From positions 79,501 through 143,500 of the forward strand of contig JAQYUZ010000046.1 in assembly GCA_033819885.1 (NCBI GenBank): 64,000 nt of DNA, written 5' to 3'. Shown piece after piece: positions 54,018 to 64,000 of this stretch. Below the pieces are notes generated by a model, which worked only from the letters and a program-made list of their open reading frames with translations, was not told where the DNA came from and did not search any database. Numbering within the stretch: position 1 is the stretch's first letter; the number at the start of each line of letters is the position of its first letter. The stretch is from Microbotryomycetes sp. JL201 (Eukaryota; Basidiomycota; Microbotryomycetes). The position numbers and the translations under genes were made by a program.

Positions 54018-56856
54018 TCATTTTTCGTGCCATTGTCCGTCGTTGCTTGCATCTCGGTCATTGTCTTGCACCCTTTCCTCGTGGTATCTGCCGTCGTCGT
54101 TGACGTCGTGCTCCCCACCAGATGATGGCCCGCCATCGCCGACAAGCAGGGTTTTCGCCTCTTGGCCCTCTTGCTGCTGTTGCTGAGGCTCTGCGCGCTC
54201 GCCCGAAGCAGAAGGCGCTTGACCACTGATTTCGTCGAATGGTTTCCCAGCGAGACGCTCAGCTTGTCCAGGCTCGCCTGCCCCAAAAGCCGGAACAGGG
54301 TCGGCGATACCGTCTTGCAAATCTGGGGGCATCAGCGAGGCGTATCGTTCATCGTCCCACCACCATTGAACCTCCAAGACTCCTTGATCGAGCAGGCCGA
54401 GGTTTGAAAACGCCGTCTTTGACAAGTCAAGAGAAAAGTCTCTTCGACATCTGAGACATGCAAACAGTCAGCAACGCTTGAGCCGCAAGCGCCCGAGCTT
54501 GGAATGCTCACAATGGGCAATTGTCTTGAATGACCACGTCAACAGTGTTTCCGGACACAGGATTCATGCTATGATGCAAAAGCACTCAGCATGGGTTGTT
54601 GAGAGCCCAAAAATGACCAACTCACACGTGAATAAGCGCGCCGCAGAATGGAGAGACCGTGCCATTTGATCCGTACTGATAATAAAGAAACCATCAGCGA
54701 CACAATGCTCAAGATAACTTGTCGTCACTGACCAGGTCGGGATGCAGGGCAGCGACCATGTCCGTGTCACTGAAGACTGTGTGACACGCACTGAGATGCT
54801 GCGAGCTCTCGAACCAGGTAGCTTTGCAATCTCGTAGTCAGAAACAAAGCAAGACGTACGCAAGGCGAAATACTCACCTCGACCTTGATAATGGACGCCA
54901 GTAAGCCCGAAATTGACGGCACCGGCTGCAGTTGTCTGATTCGTGCTGCTCGGAATTGGCGGAGCAGCAGATTGACCGGGTGCATTCGAAGGCGACAGGT
55001 TGCTATTGGCCGAACTCGAAATCGCGGCCGGACCGGTCTTGACAATTGGCGTGGGGAGAAAAGTGGCCGTGATGTGGTCTGTCTGCTTATCCAAAGGATT
55101 TTGCCTGACATCACTGTTATTCTGCTGGTCTTGATGTAATCCAGGCAGCCGCGTCTGTGTGGCATGCGGCACAGTCTGAATTGAGCCAACCCACTGTGCG
55201 TGAGACAGAATATGATCAGTCTGACACTGCGGCTTTGCTTGTTTTGCACGTACATCATCGCCTTGAACAGTCTTGCTTGGTTGAGCAATCTGAGTCTGAT
55301 AAGCCTTGTCCGTTTTCGGAGGGGCCTGAAACATCACCGAGTCAGTCAGAGCAATTTAGAGCAAAAGAGCAACCATGCAGAATACAATAGACTTTACATC
55401 TTTTGAGTCTCTTTGTTGAGTGGGCTGAGCTTGTGACTTGTCGGTGAACGGGGTAAAGTCGTCGTCAAAGGTCGCAGTCATCTCCTGCGCAGAACGAGTG
55501 AAAAACCACGCAAGAACAAGCGTCCAGCTCGAAAGCGCACCTTTTTCTCGTCAAATTTACTTCCTTGGGCCCCGGACAAAGATGTAGATACGTGATCAGG
55601 CTCGCTCGTTTCGAATGCGCTCAGCTTGCCGTCCTGAATTTCGGTAGCGGCAAGGGTGGTCGTGTGATCGACAACCTTACTTGTCTGCGTCGAAGCGTCA
55701 TGCTCGCTCGATGCGATCTTGTCTGTTGGCGCCGTCTTGTCCGTCGCGAGCTTATGAATCATTCCGTCAGAGAGAGTGGCGGTGGCAGAGTCGGCGGTCT
55801 GAATTGAAGACGAGCTAGAAGGAGCGGAAGCCGACGCTTGCGTCGCTTTTGACTCGTGGACGAGATCAGACGCAGAGTCCGAGGCCGCCAGGCCATCTGC
55901 CGAAAACGACAAAGCAAGCCTGGATGTAGTAGCCATGGCTTTGAGCTCGTTTGTCGGGAGGGCCGTGTTCACCTTCGAGCTTGCGGTAGCAGAAGAGGAC
56001 AATGTAGAGCCAGTTTTTGTGTCTGTTGAATTGGCGGAGTTGGCCGAAAACATGTCGCTGTCGTCTGCGCTCTTGTTGTCGTCCTTGTTCTTGTTGTAGA
56101 CGACGATACCAATTATGACACCGATGACGAGAATCACGATGAGCGCGCCGACGAGCCACCACTTGTATTTCGAAAAGAACCCCTCGTCCTTTTCAGTCTC
56201 TTTCTCCTGCGTTATGGGCATCGCCTTGTCTCGTTTACTGCGAGTCGATGACGATCGATGCGCTGGCTTGGATGTACGTGCAATGGCGGGGGGAGGCAGC
56301 GCGGAGCCATCGTCACTGAGATGGCCGTCGCTGTCTGACGCGCTGAGAAAGTCGTCTTGCTTGTCACGAACAGGCGCATACTGCAGAGAGAATCGGGTCA
56401 GCGAGCGAGTTCAGGGAACTAAAATTCACTGATCACTCACCGCTGGACCCCCTTGTGTGCTAGTCAAAGGCTTTTTGGCGAGCTCAAACTGGCGCGTGCG
56501 CGCGCTGCCAGCTGCTGCTCGGTCAGTGTTGCGCGCGCTGCTTTGACGGCTGCGGTTATTACTCCTCTCGGATCGCGCTGGAAGAGATCGCATCGTGCGC
56601 TGCAGTTCGTCTTCATCAGCAGAGGCATGTCTCGCCAGCTGAGGCTGAAAAGGCTTCGACTTGCCGAATCACCTCGCTCGAGGTCTCGCTCTCGCGTGTT
56701 GCTATGCTCGCGCTCGGTGCTCGATTCGCTCATATCAGTTGAAAAGTCTGCCGAGTCCGTGTCAGAGTTGGACAAGTCATCTGTCGAGGCACGTCGAGGG
56801 CGCGGACGCTCAGAGTCTGCGGCAACGCCACGCGACCGCGAGCCAGAGCGCGACAT
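54018..56856 (-). CDS. Type II membrane protein with C-terminal double-psi beta-barrel domain
   Basis: ATG 56856 starts MSRSGSRSRGVAADSE, a Ser/Arg-rich cytosolic region. Part of it (SADEDELQRTMRSLPARSER) is read after a frame change that needs one more short intron. After an intron at about 56440-56382, YAPVRDKQDDFLSASDSDG leads to MPITQEKETEKDEG and the span WLVGALIVILVIGVIIGIVV. A long Ser/Thr/Ala stalk and further exons (54.9-55.5 kb) follow. The DPBB domain comprises TWFESSQHLSACHTVFSDT, DMVAALHPDL, YGSNGTVSPFCGALIHV, VVIQDNCPL, FSLDLSKTAFSNLG and VLEVQWWW. Its conserved Cys and Asp positions (C...D.VAA; DNCPL; LDLS..AF) are kept. A Gln/Glu-rich tail ends GQWHEK. It sits directly downstream of a paralog with the same strand and plan. 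Confidence 0.8.
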
Positions 56857-57137
56857 CTTTGCAAGAGTGTGTCATCAGCTATGCATGTAGACGACTGAGA
56901 GGTCCCTTTCGTACCTTGTTATGCGTGAAGAAAAGAAGACACGGGAGCGAACCGCGTTGCACTGTTCTGCTCCGCGGAGGGCAACTCCTTACCGCGAGCG
57001 GCGAGCAGCGCAGAGCGGTGCAGGCGATGTAGAGTCGGTAATCTCAAATAGATAAGCCGCAAAACCTGAATTGGTACGAGTATTCGAATTCACGGCGCAG
57101 CCACATGGGAAAGAAACAGGATATAGAGAACAAAAAA
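56857..57137. promoter_or_regulatory. Spacer between adjacent DPBB genes
   Basis: About 280 bases between the end of the 57-58.5 kb DPBB gene and the start of the 54-56.9 kb one, both on the minus strand. It should hold the terminator of the first and promoter of the second. No element is identified. Confidence 0.4.
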
Positions 57138-58478
57138 CTAGGGTTTTTGGGCGTGCTCATGCTCAACCTGCTTGGTTTCTTTCGACCATTGTGCGCCAGT
57201 CTGGAATGCAGTTGGCACGAAACTTTCAATGGATGGCTTCGGCTGCTCGTCTTTGGGCGTAAACCACCATTGGACGTTCTTAGCGATGCCAACGTCTGCG
57301 TCACCAACAAGCTCGTAGAATGCACGAGCAGACAGGTCGAGCTCATACTTGCGACACCGCTCGCAAACACCTTCAACGGTGAGATGGCGAGTCTGGTCCG
57401 TTTCAGGATTCCAGACGGTGACCCATTTGCCACAGTACTTCGAGATGCGGTCAAGCTTGCCATACTGCATGCACGAAGGATCGTGAGTTGATTCGTTCGC
57501 CACGACCGACGCAACAGCTGACCAGTTCTGCCGAAATATGCACAACGTAATCGTGATCGAACGACTTGCTCAAGCACGTGGTGATGCCCTGATCGGAGGA
57601 AAACCAGGTAGCCTGTACAGCTTGAGTTGCAATCGAAACGGCTTTCGTTTTCGAAGGCTTGTCGTCAGCGTCCATGTCCGTCTTTGTTGGCGCGTTCGCC
57701 TTTGTGTTTGTGCGCGTGGGCATGTTGGGCACGTCGTCTGTTGAGTCGCGAGGGTGACCACTCGCGATCATGGTGGATATATCAGTTTCGTTGGGTTCAA
57801 TTGTGTTTGACGTGGCTGTTGCTGTCGCGTTGTGCACGGACGAGTTGAGCGTTACTGTTGAGCCTGACGAGTCTGGGGAAAGCGTCTCGGACGAGGGTAA
57901 AGATGTAGACGAGTCCAATCTTACGCCTGTGACTGTCAACGAAGCCGCCATGTCGGTGACGGCCGTCGATTCTGTCAAGTTCGGTCGATGTGGGACTTCT
58001 GCCGAATCTTTTGTCACGAGCTTGTAGATCTGACGGGCAAAGAGGGATTTATGAAGCGTCACAATTAATCCGTAGCTTGACTGCTTACCAGGAAACCACC
58101 TGCTGTGAGCAAGAGCAGGACGAGCACGCCGACGATGACCCAGAGCCATGTCCTGCTGCCATTTGTGCGCGCCAGACCTGGCCTGCTTGTCGGTGCTGGA
58201 TTCACAGAAGGAGGTTTGCGAGACTTTCTCTGATGCATCGGCGGCGGCTCATCGTGCGACTGGTCGGTGTCCGAATCGTGGTGGATCGAGGCATACTCGC
58301 GTTTCTTGTCTGATGAGCGTCCTCCGACTCTTTTCTCTTCGTCTTTGTCGTCTCCTGAATGATCTGTGTGCTCGTCATCCGTGTTACTGTCAGGATGGCG
58401 ATCCGACTCGTCGCTGCTGCTCGGCGGACGCGCCGAAGAGGGCTTTTTGCTTGTCTCTGATGTTCGGGATGCGGGCAT
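57138..58478 (-). CDS. Type II membrane protein with C-terminal double-psi beta-barrel domain
   Basis: ATG 58478 starts MPASRTSETSKKPSSA. A disordered Ser/Asp/Lys-rich head precedes the span WLWVIVGVLVLLLLTAGGF. An intron (about 58089-58031) joins GGFL to IYKLVTKDSAEV. A Ser/Thr stalk with several N-x-S/T sites follows. The DPBB comprises ATWFSSDQGITTCLSKSFDH, DYVVHISAEL, YGKLDRISKYCGKWVTVWN, LTVEGVCERCRKYELDLS, ARAFYELV and IAKNVQWWF. One intron at about 57509-57452 splits it. The tail ends KQVEHEHAQKP. Like its neighbour at 54-56.9 kb it has no signal peptide before the span, so an N-in/C-out topology is inferred. The pair is diverged well beyond recent duplication. The closest functional idea is cell-surface glucan/chitin binding; enzymatic activity is not evident. 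Confidence 0.82.
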
Positions 58479-58807
58479 ACTAAATTGGATTTGACTGGTC
58501 TGACGCGCCAGTGCCGTATTCAGCAGGATTCAACCCCTACTTGACGCCGCCTCGTGTACACGCGCGGGTCCACGGAGCTCGTCAACGGCCAAGGCTCCTG
58601 AATACATGACGGCGAACGCAGATTGGTGGTGGACACGCACGGACATGTTGACGGGTGCGCCTGGTAGGGTGCGGAGTGTGCCATCGAGGCAAACGCAAGG
58701 ACGCGCTTCCTTTCGGCCCCACTCTTGTCTCGCGTCCCCGGCTCCGAAATCGCATGTCACGGACAGCAACGAGCAGCTCCTAGCCTCGACGACCGTTGCC
58801 GCCAGAG
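58479..58807. promoter_or_regulatory. Divergent promoter region
   Basis: About 330 bases between the divergent membrane DPBB gene and the phosphotransferase gene. An open plus-strand reading from 58606 overlaps the first phosphotransferase exon in another frame and is treated as a shadow. Confidence 0.45.
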
Positions 58808-60405
58808 ATGCGTACGGCGCTGTATTTGACGCGCGACAGGCTCAGGCACTTGGAGTCTGTCGTCACCTGCAGGCAATCATACGCAATCGTCTGACAAGCT
58901 CTCGCGCGCAGTTCGTACAAATACTCGAGCGTCGACAAGTCTTTGATCAGCAACTACATCCTGCAACCCTGTAAGCGAGCGAGCGAGCAAGCAAGCAAGC
59001 GCGGCGCTCAGACCTCTGCTCGTCGGAATGGGCGCTGACCGGCTTGGTCTGCGCCCGTCAAACGGCTCACATCATATAGACTGGCGAGCATGCGCAAAGC
59101 TTCTGCCGCCATGGCTCGCGCCCAATATGGTTACGCTCATTGGGTTTGCGGCCATCGTCATCAACTTTTGCCAGGTGGCAATCTTTGCACCAGAGCTCGA
59201 GAATGCCACTCGATTCATGTGCCTGTCCTTTGCCGTAGGCCTGTTTTTCTACCAGACGATGGACGCACTCGACGGCAAGCAGGCGCGCGCTACAAACACT
59301 TCGAGCCCGCTCGGCGAATGCGTGGATCATGGGTTCGATACACTAAATTGCGCGATATCCGCATCTGTTCAAGCATGTGCACTAGGTCTTGGCCACTCTT
59401 GGAAAGCACTCTTGTGCATCCTGCTGCCGTGCTTGACGATGTATCTTTCGACCTGGGAAGAATATCACACCTCGACGTTGTATCTAGGTATCATAAATGG
59501 TCCGACGGAAGGCATTCTAATTGCAGTGCTGCTGTACCTGGTCGGAGCAGTCAATCCGCTCGGTGCGTGATCGTGTGGGGTCGAAAGATCGTCGCTAACG
59601 TTCTGCGCATCTGACAGGGCCCCAACTATGGCAGCAACCCGCGAGTGATTACCTTCAATTGCCTTTTGTGCCTCGCTCTGCTCTGCTATCCGATCTTGTC
59701 CTTGGCATGGCCGTGGCGTTGTTCACTATCGCGCACCTGCCCTTTTGGTAGGCACACTTTGCAGGGTAGGCAGGACTGGCGCTGACCTCGGCCCTTCTAG
59801 CCTGATCAACGTCTCGAAAGCCATCAACTCGCGGTCAAAGCGCGCCCTCACTAGCCGCGACGTGTCGGTCTCCGTCTCGGACGCGTTTGTGCAACTGTTT
59901 CCAATGATTTCATTTGCCGTCTTGTCAGCCACATGGATCTTGAGCCCGTACAGTGTCATTCTGACGGACATGCACCTGCTCGAGTTTGCTGTGCTCGCGT
60001 GCTTCCTCTACGGCCAGCTGTCGACCAAGATTATTGTTGCGCATCTCACACACGGACCTTTTCCGTTTTCGCCGGCACTCGTGTTGTCGCTTGTGCCTCC
60101 CGCAATCGGTATCAATCTGCCTGTGCTTGGCATGTGAGTTTTCGAGCTCGTACCAGAACGTCTCAAAGCTAACAAAGTCGACTTGTAGTCGTGTGTTTGA
60201 GCCATTTGAAGTGCTCTACCTGCGCGTCCTTGCAATACTTGCATTCGTTTCCTGGCTCACATCAGCGACCATGGTGGTCAATGCATTTTGCCACTATTTG
60301 CGCATTTCTGCATTCACAATACCCGCTCGACTCGATCAGCGCAGGCGCTCAAACACGGGTTTACGAGAGGAAGGGTTGGCTCGCAAGACGGCGAGAGTTG
60401 GGTAA
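58808..60405 (+). CDS. CDP-alcohol phosphotransferase (choline/ethanolamine phosphotransferase)
   Basis: The enzyme makes phosphatidylcholine or phosphatidylethanolamine from diacylglycerol and a CDP-alcohol at the ER/Golgi, the last Kennedy-pathway step. The start at ATG 58808 (MRTALYLTRDRLRHLES) is chosen because the same exon region leads to SSYKYSSVDKSLISNYILQP, the conserved N-terminus. An intron rich in GCGA/GCAA repeats follows (about 58972-59075). Next is LLPPWLAPNMVTLIGF. The catalytic signature D-x2-D-G-x2-A-R-x8-G-x3-D-x3-D is complete (MDALDGKQARA ... LGECVDHGFD). Membrane segments fill the rest: WKALLCILLPCLTMYL, GPTEGILIAVLLYLVGA, ILSPYSVILTDMHLLEFAVL. The C-terminal basic tail ends RKTARVG. 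Introns include about 59565-59617, about 59747-59800 and 60135-60188. CPT1 versus EPT1 specificity cannot be told. Confidence 0.92.
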
Positions 60406-61571
60406 AAGACTTGTATGATTTGTTGTCAGACTGCATGCGAGATCGAGGTGGAGCCAGCGAGCGAGCTTTGTTGAACAGCATTGACAGGCCGAATCGAATG
60501 AGAGCCGTTTGCGAGGACGAAAGAGGCTGTGTAAGCGACCCTGCACGCATGCGCAAGTTCGCTTACGCCGAATTCAAGAATACGCTCATCGTAGGTGGAA
60601 TCTGGCCGCTACGAGCGCTTCGAAGTGCCTTGCCCGGCCAAGTTGCCGCACTCTCTGTAGCAATGACTGACGTTCAGCTGCCGTTCATAGTATTTCACAG
60701 ATTCGTATATGGCACACGTGACCGAGTCGCTCTGGCACAAGTGAGAAGCCACATCAGCCTTCGTTGTAAAGTCTCCTTGCGTCCAGAAGAGCACCTCCAA
60801 TATGACGTGCTTAGCTTTATATTGGTCCGCCCGCACAGCCATGCCAGCTGTGCAGCAAGCCTGCGTAATCGCGCGCGAGAGAGTCCTGGCCGACATGCGC
60901 CACCGGACGCGCAGGCTGCAATGAGGGTTTATCCTGCCTGCAGAGCATGGTCGAGATAGCACAATTTCGTTGAAAATGTAACCTTTGGGTGGCACGCTGT
61001 AGCGAGACTGTTGCACGCTCGGTTTCACTGAGCGCGGGCGCTCGGGCTTCCTTTGCGCTCTTGCCTTGACCAGCCGCAACCGACATCAGCGCTTACCTCG
61101 GCGCACGCTTGACTAGAATAATCCACACACCAGACACGCTGCGTGAAATAGTAAGAATACTTCACGCACCAGACACGCTGCGTGAAATAATATTACGCTC
61201 GTCGGCGAGAACTTGGCGGCGGCGGCGGCGACGAAGGCGCGCTCTGCCGACTCAGATTGCGGAAATCTCCAGTCCATGCCAACGCGTGGTTCAGCGGCAG
61301 CGTATTCGAACGCTTCAAGCTCTTGATCGCAAGCGTCTGCTTTGCCTGGCATTCATGGCCCACAATAGGGTTTAAGAGAACACTTGCGCGATGAAGAGCT
61401 TGGCAAATTGTGTTGCGGTGATTCTGGTTGATGTCGAATGTACAGGGCCATGTTGGTAAGGCGATCGACGACAACGAGGATGTGATCGAAATTCTCAGAA
61501 AGAGGCAACTGGGCGAGAAAAGGTATATCACTTCAAATGAAGCGCACATAGGCACCTAGAGCAAGACAAGT
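60406..61571. other. Convergent intergenic region
   Basis: About 1.2 kb between the phosphotransferase stop and the FunK1 stop. Open readings on both strands at about 60.3-61.1 kb overlap and lack domains. It contains the repeat/palindrome at 61125-61195. Confidence 0.45.
61125..61195. repeat. Tandem repeat with internal palindrome
   Basis: The block CACCAGACACGCTGCGTGAA occurs twice, at about 61129-61148 and 61166-61187 with flanks also shared. The second copy lies inside a perfect inverted repeat, TTCACGCA (61161-61168) with TGCGTGAA (61180-61187). Confidence 0.9.
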
Positions 61572-62410
61572 TTAATGCTTGGCCCACTTGTTTTTCAACT
61601 CTTCATCAAGCGCCAACTGATCCGCACAATCGAGCAATACCCACAATCTCCTGACAAGATCTTCTTCGGATATCGACGACGTTACCTTGAGACGATGTTC
61701 TAGCAGGCTCCCAATCAGACGGCCGAGCTCAGGCGAGGCTCTGGTCAAATGTTCGCACAAGACTTCGCCGGTGATGCCCCCCCATAAGGACTCTCGCGCA
61801 GTGCGTATCCTACGCGCATCCACGTTTGCATCATCAAAGTGGATCTCGGTTGACCAGAAGTCGAGCTCTGCCTTTGACATTTGAGGCCGGAGATGGAACC
61901 ACAGCACCTTTAGGAGCACGTACACGGCACTCTCAACGTCGTGGCGCAGTTCGTGTCGGAAATCAGGTCTGCGCAGGGTGGGGACGCACGAGAGCAGAAC
62001 ATCGACTGCCATTGTGTCTACCGTGCCGGTTCGCTGACGACGTTGGTCCAAGCTGCTGTTTGAGGAGACAGTCCACGCACAGTCGTAGTCGGTTAGCACA
62101 AGATGACCCTCAAAATTGAGCACGTTTCCGGTTGAGATGTCCCGGTGTAAAACGTCAGGCCCGCGCGACAGCTTGAGCAAGACGACGAGCAGCGTCTTGA
62201 TGACCGCCACAAGTTGACTTGGCTTCGGCGGTCGCGCGCAGGCCTTCGTTGTCGTTGACGAACGCGTGAACGCCTATACCAGGCGGCAGCTGCTGGTGCG
62301 TGCCAGCGGCAGCGGCAGCATCGCCAGCAGGTACGATTAATGCGACTTCCGGACGCGTTGAGAACGCCATTGCGAGCTTTCGAGGGAAAGTACCAGCGTT
62401 GACGGGCAAT
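61572..62410 (-). CDS. FunK1-type fungal protein kinase, C-terminal part
   Basis: FunK1 kinases are a group expanded in multicellular basidiomycetes; substrates are mostly unknown. The clear part reads PKPSQLVAVIKTLLVVLLKL, then VLHRDISTGNVL (catalytic HRD-type loop, Asp kept) and LVLTDYDCAW (metal-binding DYD in place of DFG). Next are QRTGTVDTMAVDVLLS and RHDVESAVYVLLKVLWFHL, the group's hallmark. The end is a helical region finishing EELKNKWAKH. An intron ending at a TATAG acceptor (about 62336-62277) joins FSTRPEVALI to AFTRSSTTT in frame. The upstream ATP-binding lobe was not found on this strand up to the window edge, so the gene is either 5'-incomplete as I read it or truncated. Confidence 0.75.
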
Positions 62411-64000
62411 CAGACGTCTCGGAGACGCAGCCTGCACCGGGGAGCTATGCATGTTCTACAATGCAAGCAAGTCCTGGAATGCGTGCGTCGGTTTACTGCC
62501 AATGTGCTCGAGCGCGGGCGGGTCAAGCGAAACCTACCGGGATGGACCTCGAGACCCGAGTGCTTCCAGGCCATTCTCAAACGCGCGACTCGCTCGTGAT
62601 GGCGGTACGCATACGCCACAAGGAGAACCCTGACTAGCTACAAAGCGCTATCTCGGCTCGAGATTATGCGCGTGACGCCTTGGCCGCCGACGTGCCACAG
62701 CTCGAAAGAGTCGCACACGCTGTGCACGACAATTTGTGGCAGCCCGTACACAGAGATGCACTTGAACTCATTCACGCCGTCATGAGCATCCTCGACGCAC
62801 AGCTGGAACATGCCCCAGGGCGACGGTATCGCACCGCCTCACCTAGCGCGGCGGCTCACATGCATTGCAACCCCAACATAGGGTCTCCAAACGCGCTCTC
62901 GTTCGTGACCATGCCAGCACACGCGCACTTCGTTGATACCAGAGTCGTTGCCGCCGAGCTCGACTCTTGTCAAATTCCAAAAATGTAATGAGCTGGCAGA
63001 TTGGAGATCGTTCAAGCTGATATACGCCAGACCAGACAAGAGCCGGCTCTTCTGGAATTGATGTAACTAGGGGTCGTCCAGCAACCGACCTCCGGGTCGA
63101 CCATCAACGGCGAGACCTTTCAGCTCGCCATTCGCGCATGCCCTGTCTATGGGCGTGCGCAAAGTCGCATCGTTGCAACACACAAGTGAGTTGCATGGTC
63201 AATATCTGGAGTTACCAAGCAGTCTGATGGTGTATGTATTCAGCTGCCATTGAAACTTTGCCCTCGAACCTGACGTTGCCACCCACGCGCGGACGTCTCG
63301 CAGTTAGGCTTGCCAGTGCAGCAAAAGGACGGCAAGAGAGTCGGCTAGGGAGGACGCTGACGCGCGTTGGCGCTGTCAACCTGGCTTGACTTGATATTTG
63401 TATGCTACAGGGCATTTTCAGGCATATGAGGAACAAAATTGGGTCAATGGATACTGAAAATTATCAGCACTGAACCGCAATGTGACAAACTCCATGCACA
63501 TGACGTATCCGGTGGCGAGGGTCAAGCAGGTTTTGCCGTGCCAGAACTGATATAAACCGCTTGCACAGCAATGCTGAGGTCAATTTGCGCGCTTTTGTCA
63601 AGAATCATGCACAAAAAAGGAGTGAAAAGATGGAACCAGGCATTTTGTAAAGTTTGCGTGGGTGTCGTATGCGGGAGCAAGGAGCAATCAGGTTTCTTGA
63701 TTAGGGGATGGGCTCTCAGGTCAATCCAGCCTGCAGTGCTATACTGTGTATCTGTTTGTGTTTTCTCAAGCTGTCACTACAACAATTTATAGGCACGCTT
63801 GTGCGTATCCGCCCGGGAGAGCACAACCGAACGGCTGCCCGAGCGCGCAACCGAATACGCACACTGCAGGGCAGTTTCTGGATTTTGGAGCACATGGTAA
63901 GCGCACATGTCGTTTCAACACAACGTCGACTACACCATCTTGTCATTGACTGCACCCGGTATTCAGACATTCGACAATGTGAAGGAAGCCGAGGACAACG
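62411..64000. other. Unassigned terminal stretch
   Basis: About 1.6 kb to the window end. A plus-strand reading at about 62640-62988 has coding-like composition (DVPQLERVAHAVHDNLW; RDALELIHAVMSILDA) and follows an acceptor-like CTAG, but no start or domain could be assigned. Missing N-terminal exons of the FunK1 gene may also lie here on the minus strand. Confidence 0.35.

Noticed and set aside
60288-60959. 223-codon plus-strand reading
   Set aside because: Starts inside the last exon of the phosphotransferase in another frame and has no recognisable features.
1-64000. CRISPR arrays, bacterial operons, intact transposons
   Set aside because: The DNA is eukaryotic and intron-rich; no spacer-repeat arrays, transposase or reverse-transcriptase motifs were seen.

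Overview
This is a compact, intron-rich nuclear segment from a fungus, most likely a basidiomycete. The evidence is the many short GT-AG introns (about 50-90 nt) that interrupt nearly every gene, both strands being densely coding, and a FunK1-type protein kinase. Other typical components are a mitochondrial PDH-type kinase, fimbrin, a Zn2Cys6 factor, a GPI-anchored GH16 enzyme and a SWI1-like ARID protein. I suspect Pucciniomycotina from the overall gene style, but cannot prove a genus. All exon boundaries are read by eye, so gene ends are firmer than internal splice sites.

Layout. 0-2 kb: 3' part of an MFS sugar/polyol transporter. 2.9-4.6 kb: a tail-to-tail inverted duplication of a divergent XPG/EXO1-like nuclease gene, one arm open and the other broken. 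5-6.9 kb: a type II membrane protein with a double-psi beta-barrel (DPBB) domain. 8-12 kb: a glutamine-rich SWI1-like ARID protein. 12.4-13.2 kb: a small membrane protein. 13.5-15.7 kb: a secreted protein with two DPBB folds joined by a long charged helix. 16.1-18.6 kb: fimbrin. 19.5-22.1 kb: a phosphate-permease-like MFS transporter, followed by a truncated near-identical copy of its middle exons. 23.7-25.4 kb: PDH/BCKDH-type kinase. 25.6-27.6 kb: forkhead factor. 27.7-28.9 kb (minus): CIA30/NDUFAF1. 28.9-32.4 kb: gene-poor, with a cluster of strong hairpins. 32.5-33.4 kb: short Zn2Cys6 protein. 33.7-34.9 kb: F-box-like protein. 35.4-38.3 kb: acetoacetyl-CoA synthetase. 39.4-41.8 kb: SAM-domain protein with a C-terminal membrane anchor. 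42.2-43.8 kb: GH16. 44.9-46.6 kb (minus): J-domain protein. 47.3-50.1 kb: ubiquitin-like ER-membrane (HERP/Usa1-like) protein. 50.4-52.5 kb: disordered unknown. 52.8-53.9 kb: USB1. 54-58.5 kb (minus): two neighbouring membrane DPBB genes. 58.8-60.4 kb: choline/ethanolamine phosphotransferase. 61.6-62.4 kb (minus): FunK1 kinase.

The most striking theme is the DPBB (RlpA/barwin/expansin-like) family. Four separate genes carry five such domains within 64 kb. Three share an unusual plan: disordered cytosolic N-terminus, one membrane span, Ser/Thr-rich stalk, C-terminal DPBB. The fourth is secreted and has a charged alpha-helical spacer between two DPBB folds. With the GPI-anchored GH16 enzyme they suggest a cell-wall or cell-surface set. 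The second theme is local duplication: the nuclease palindrome, the transporter fragment, and several short tandem repeats in intergenic DNA.
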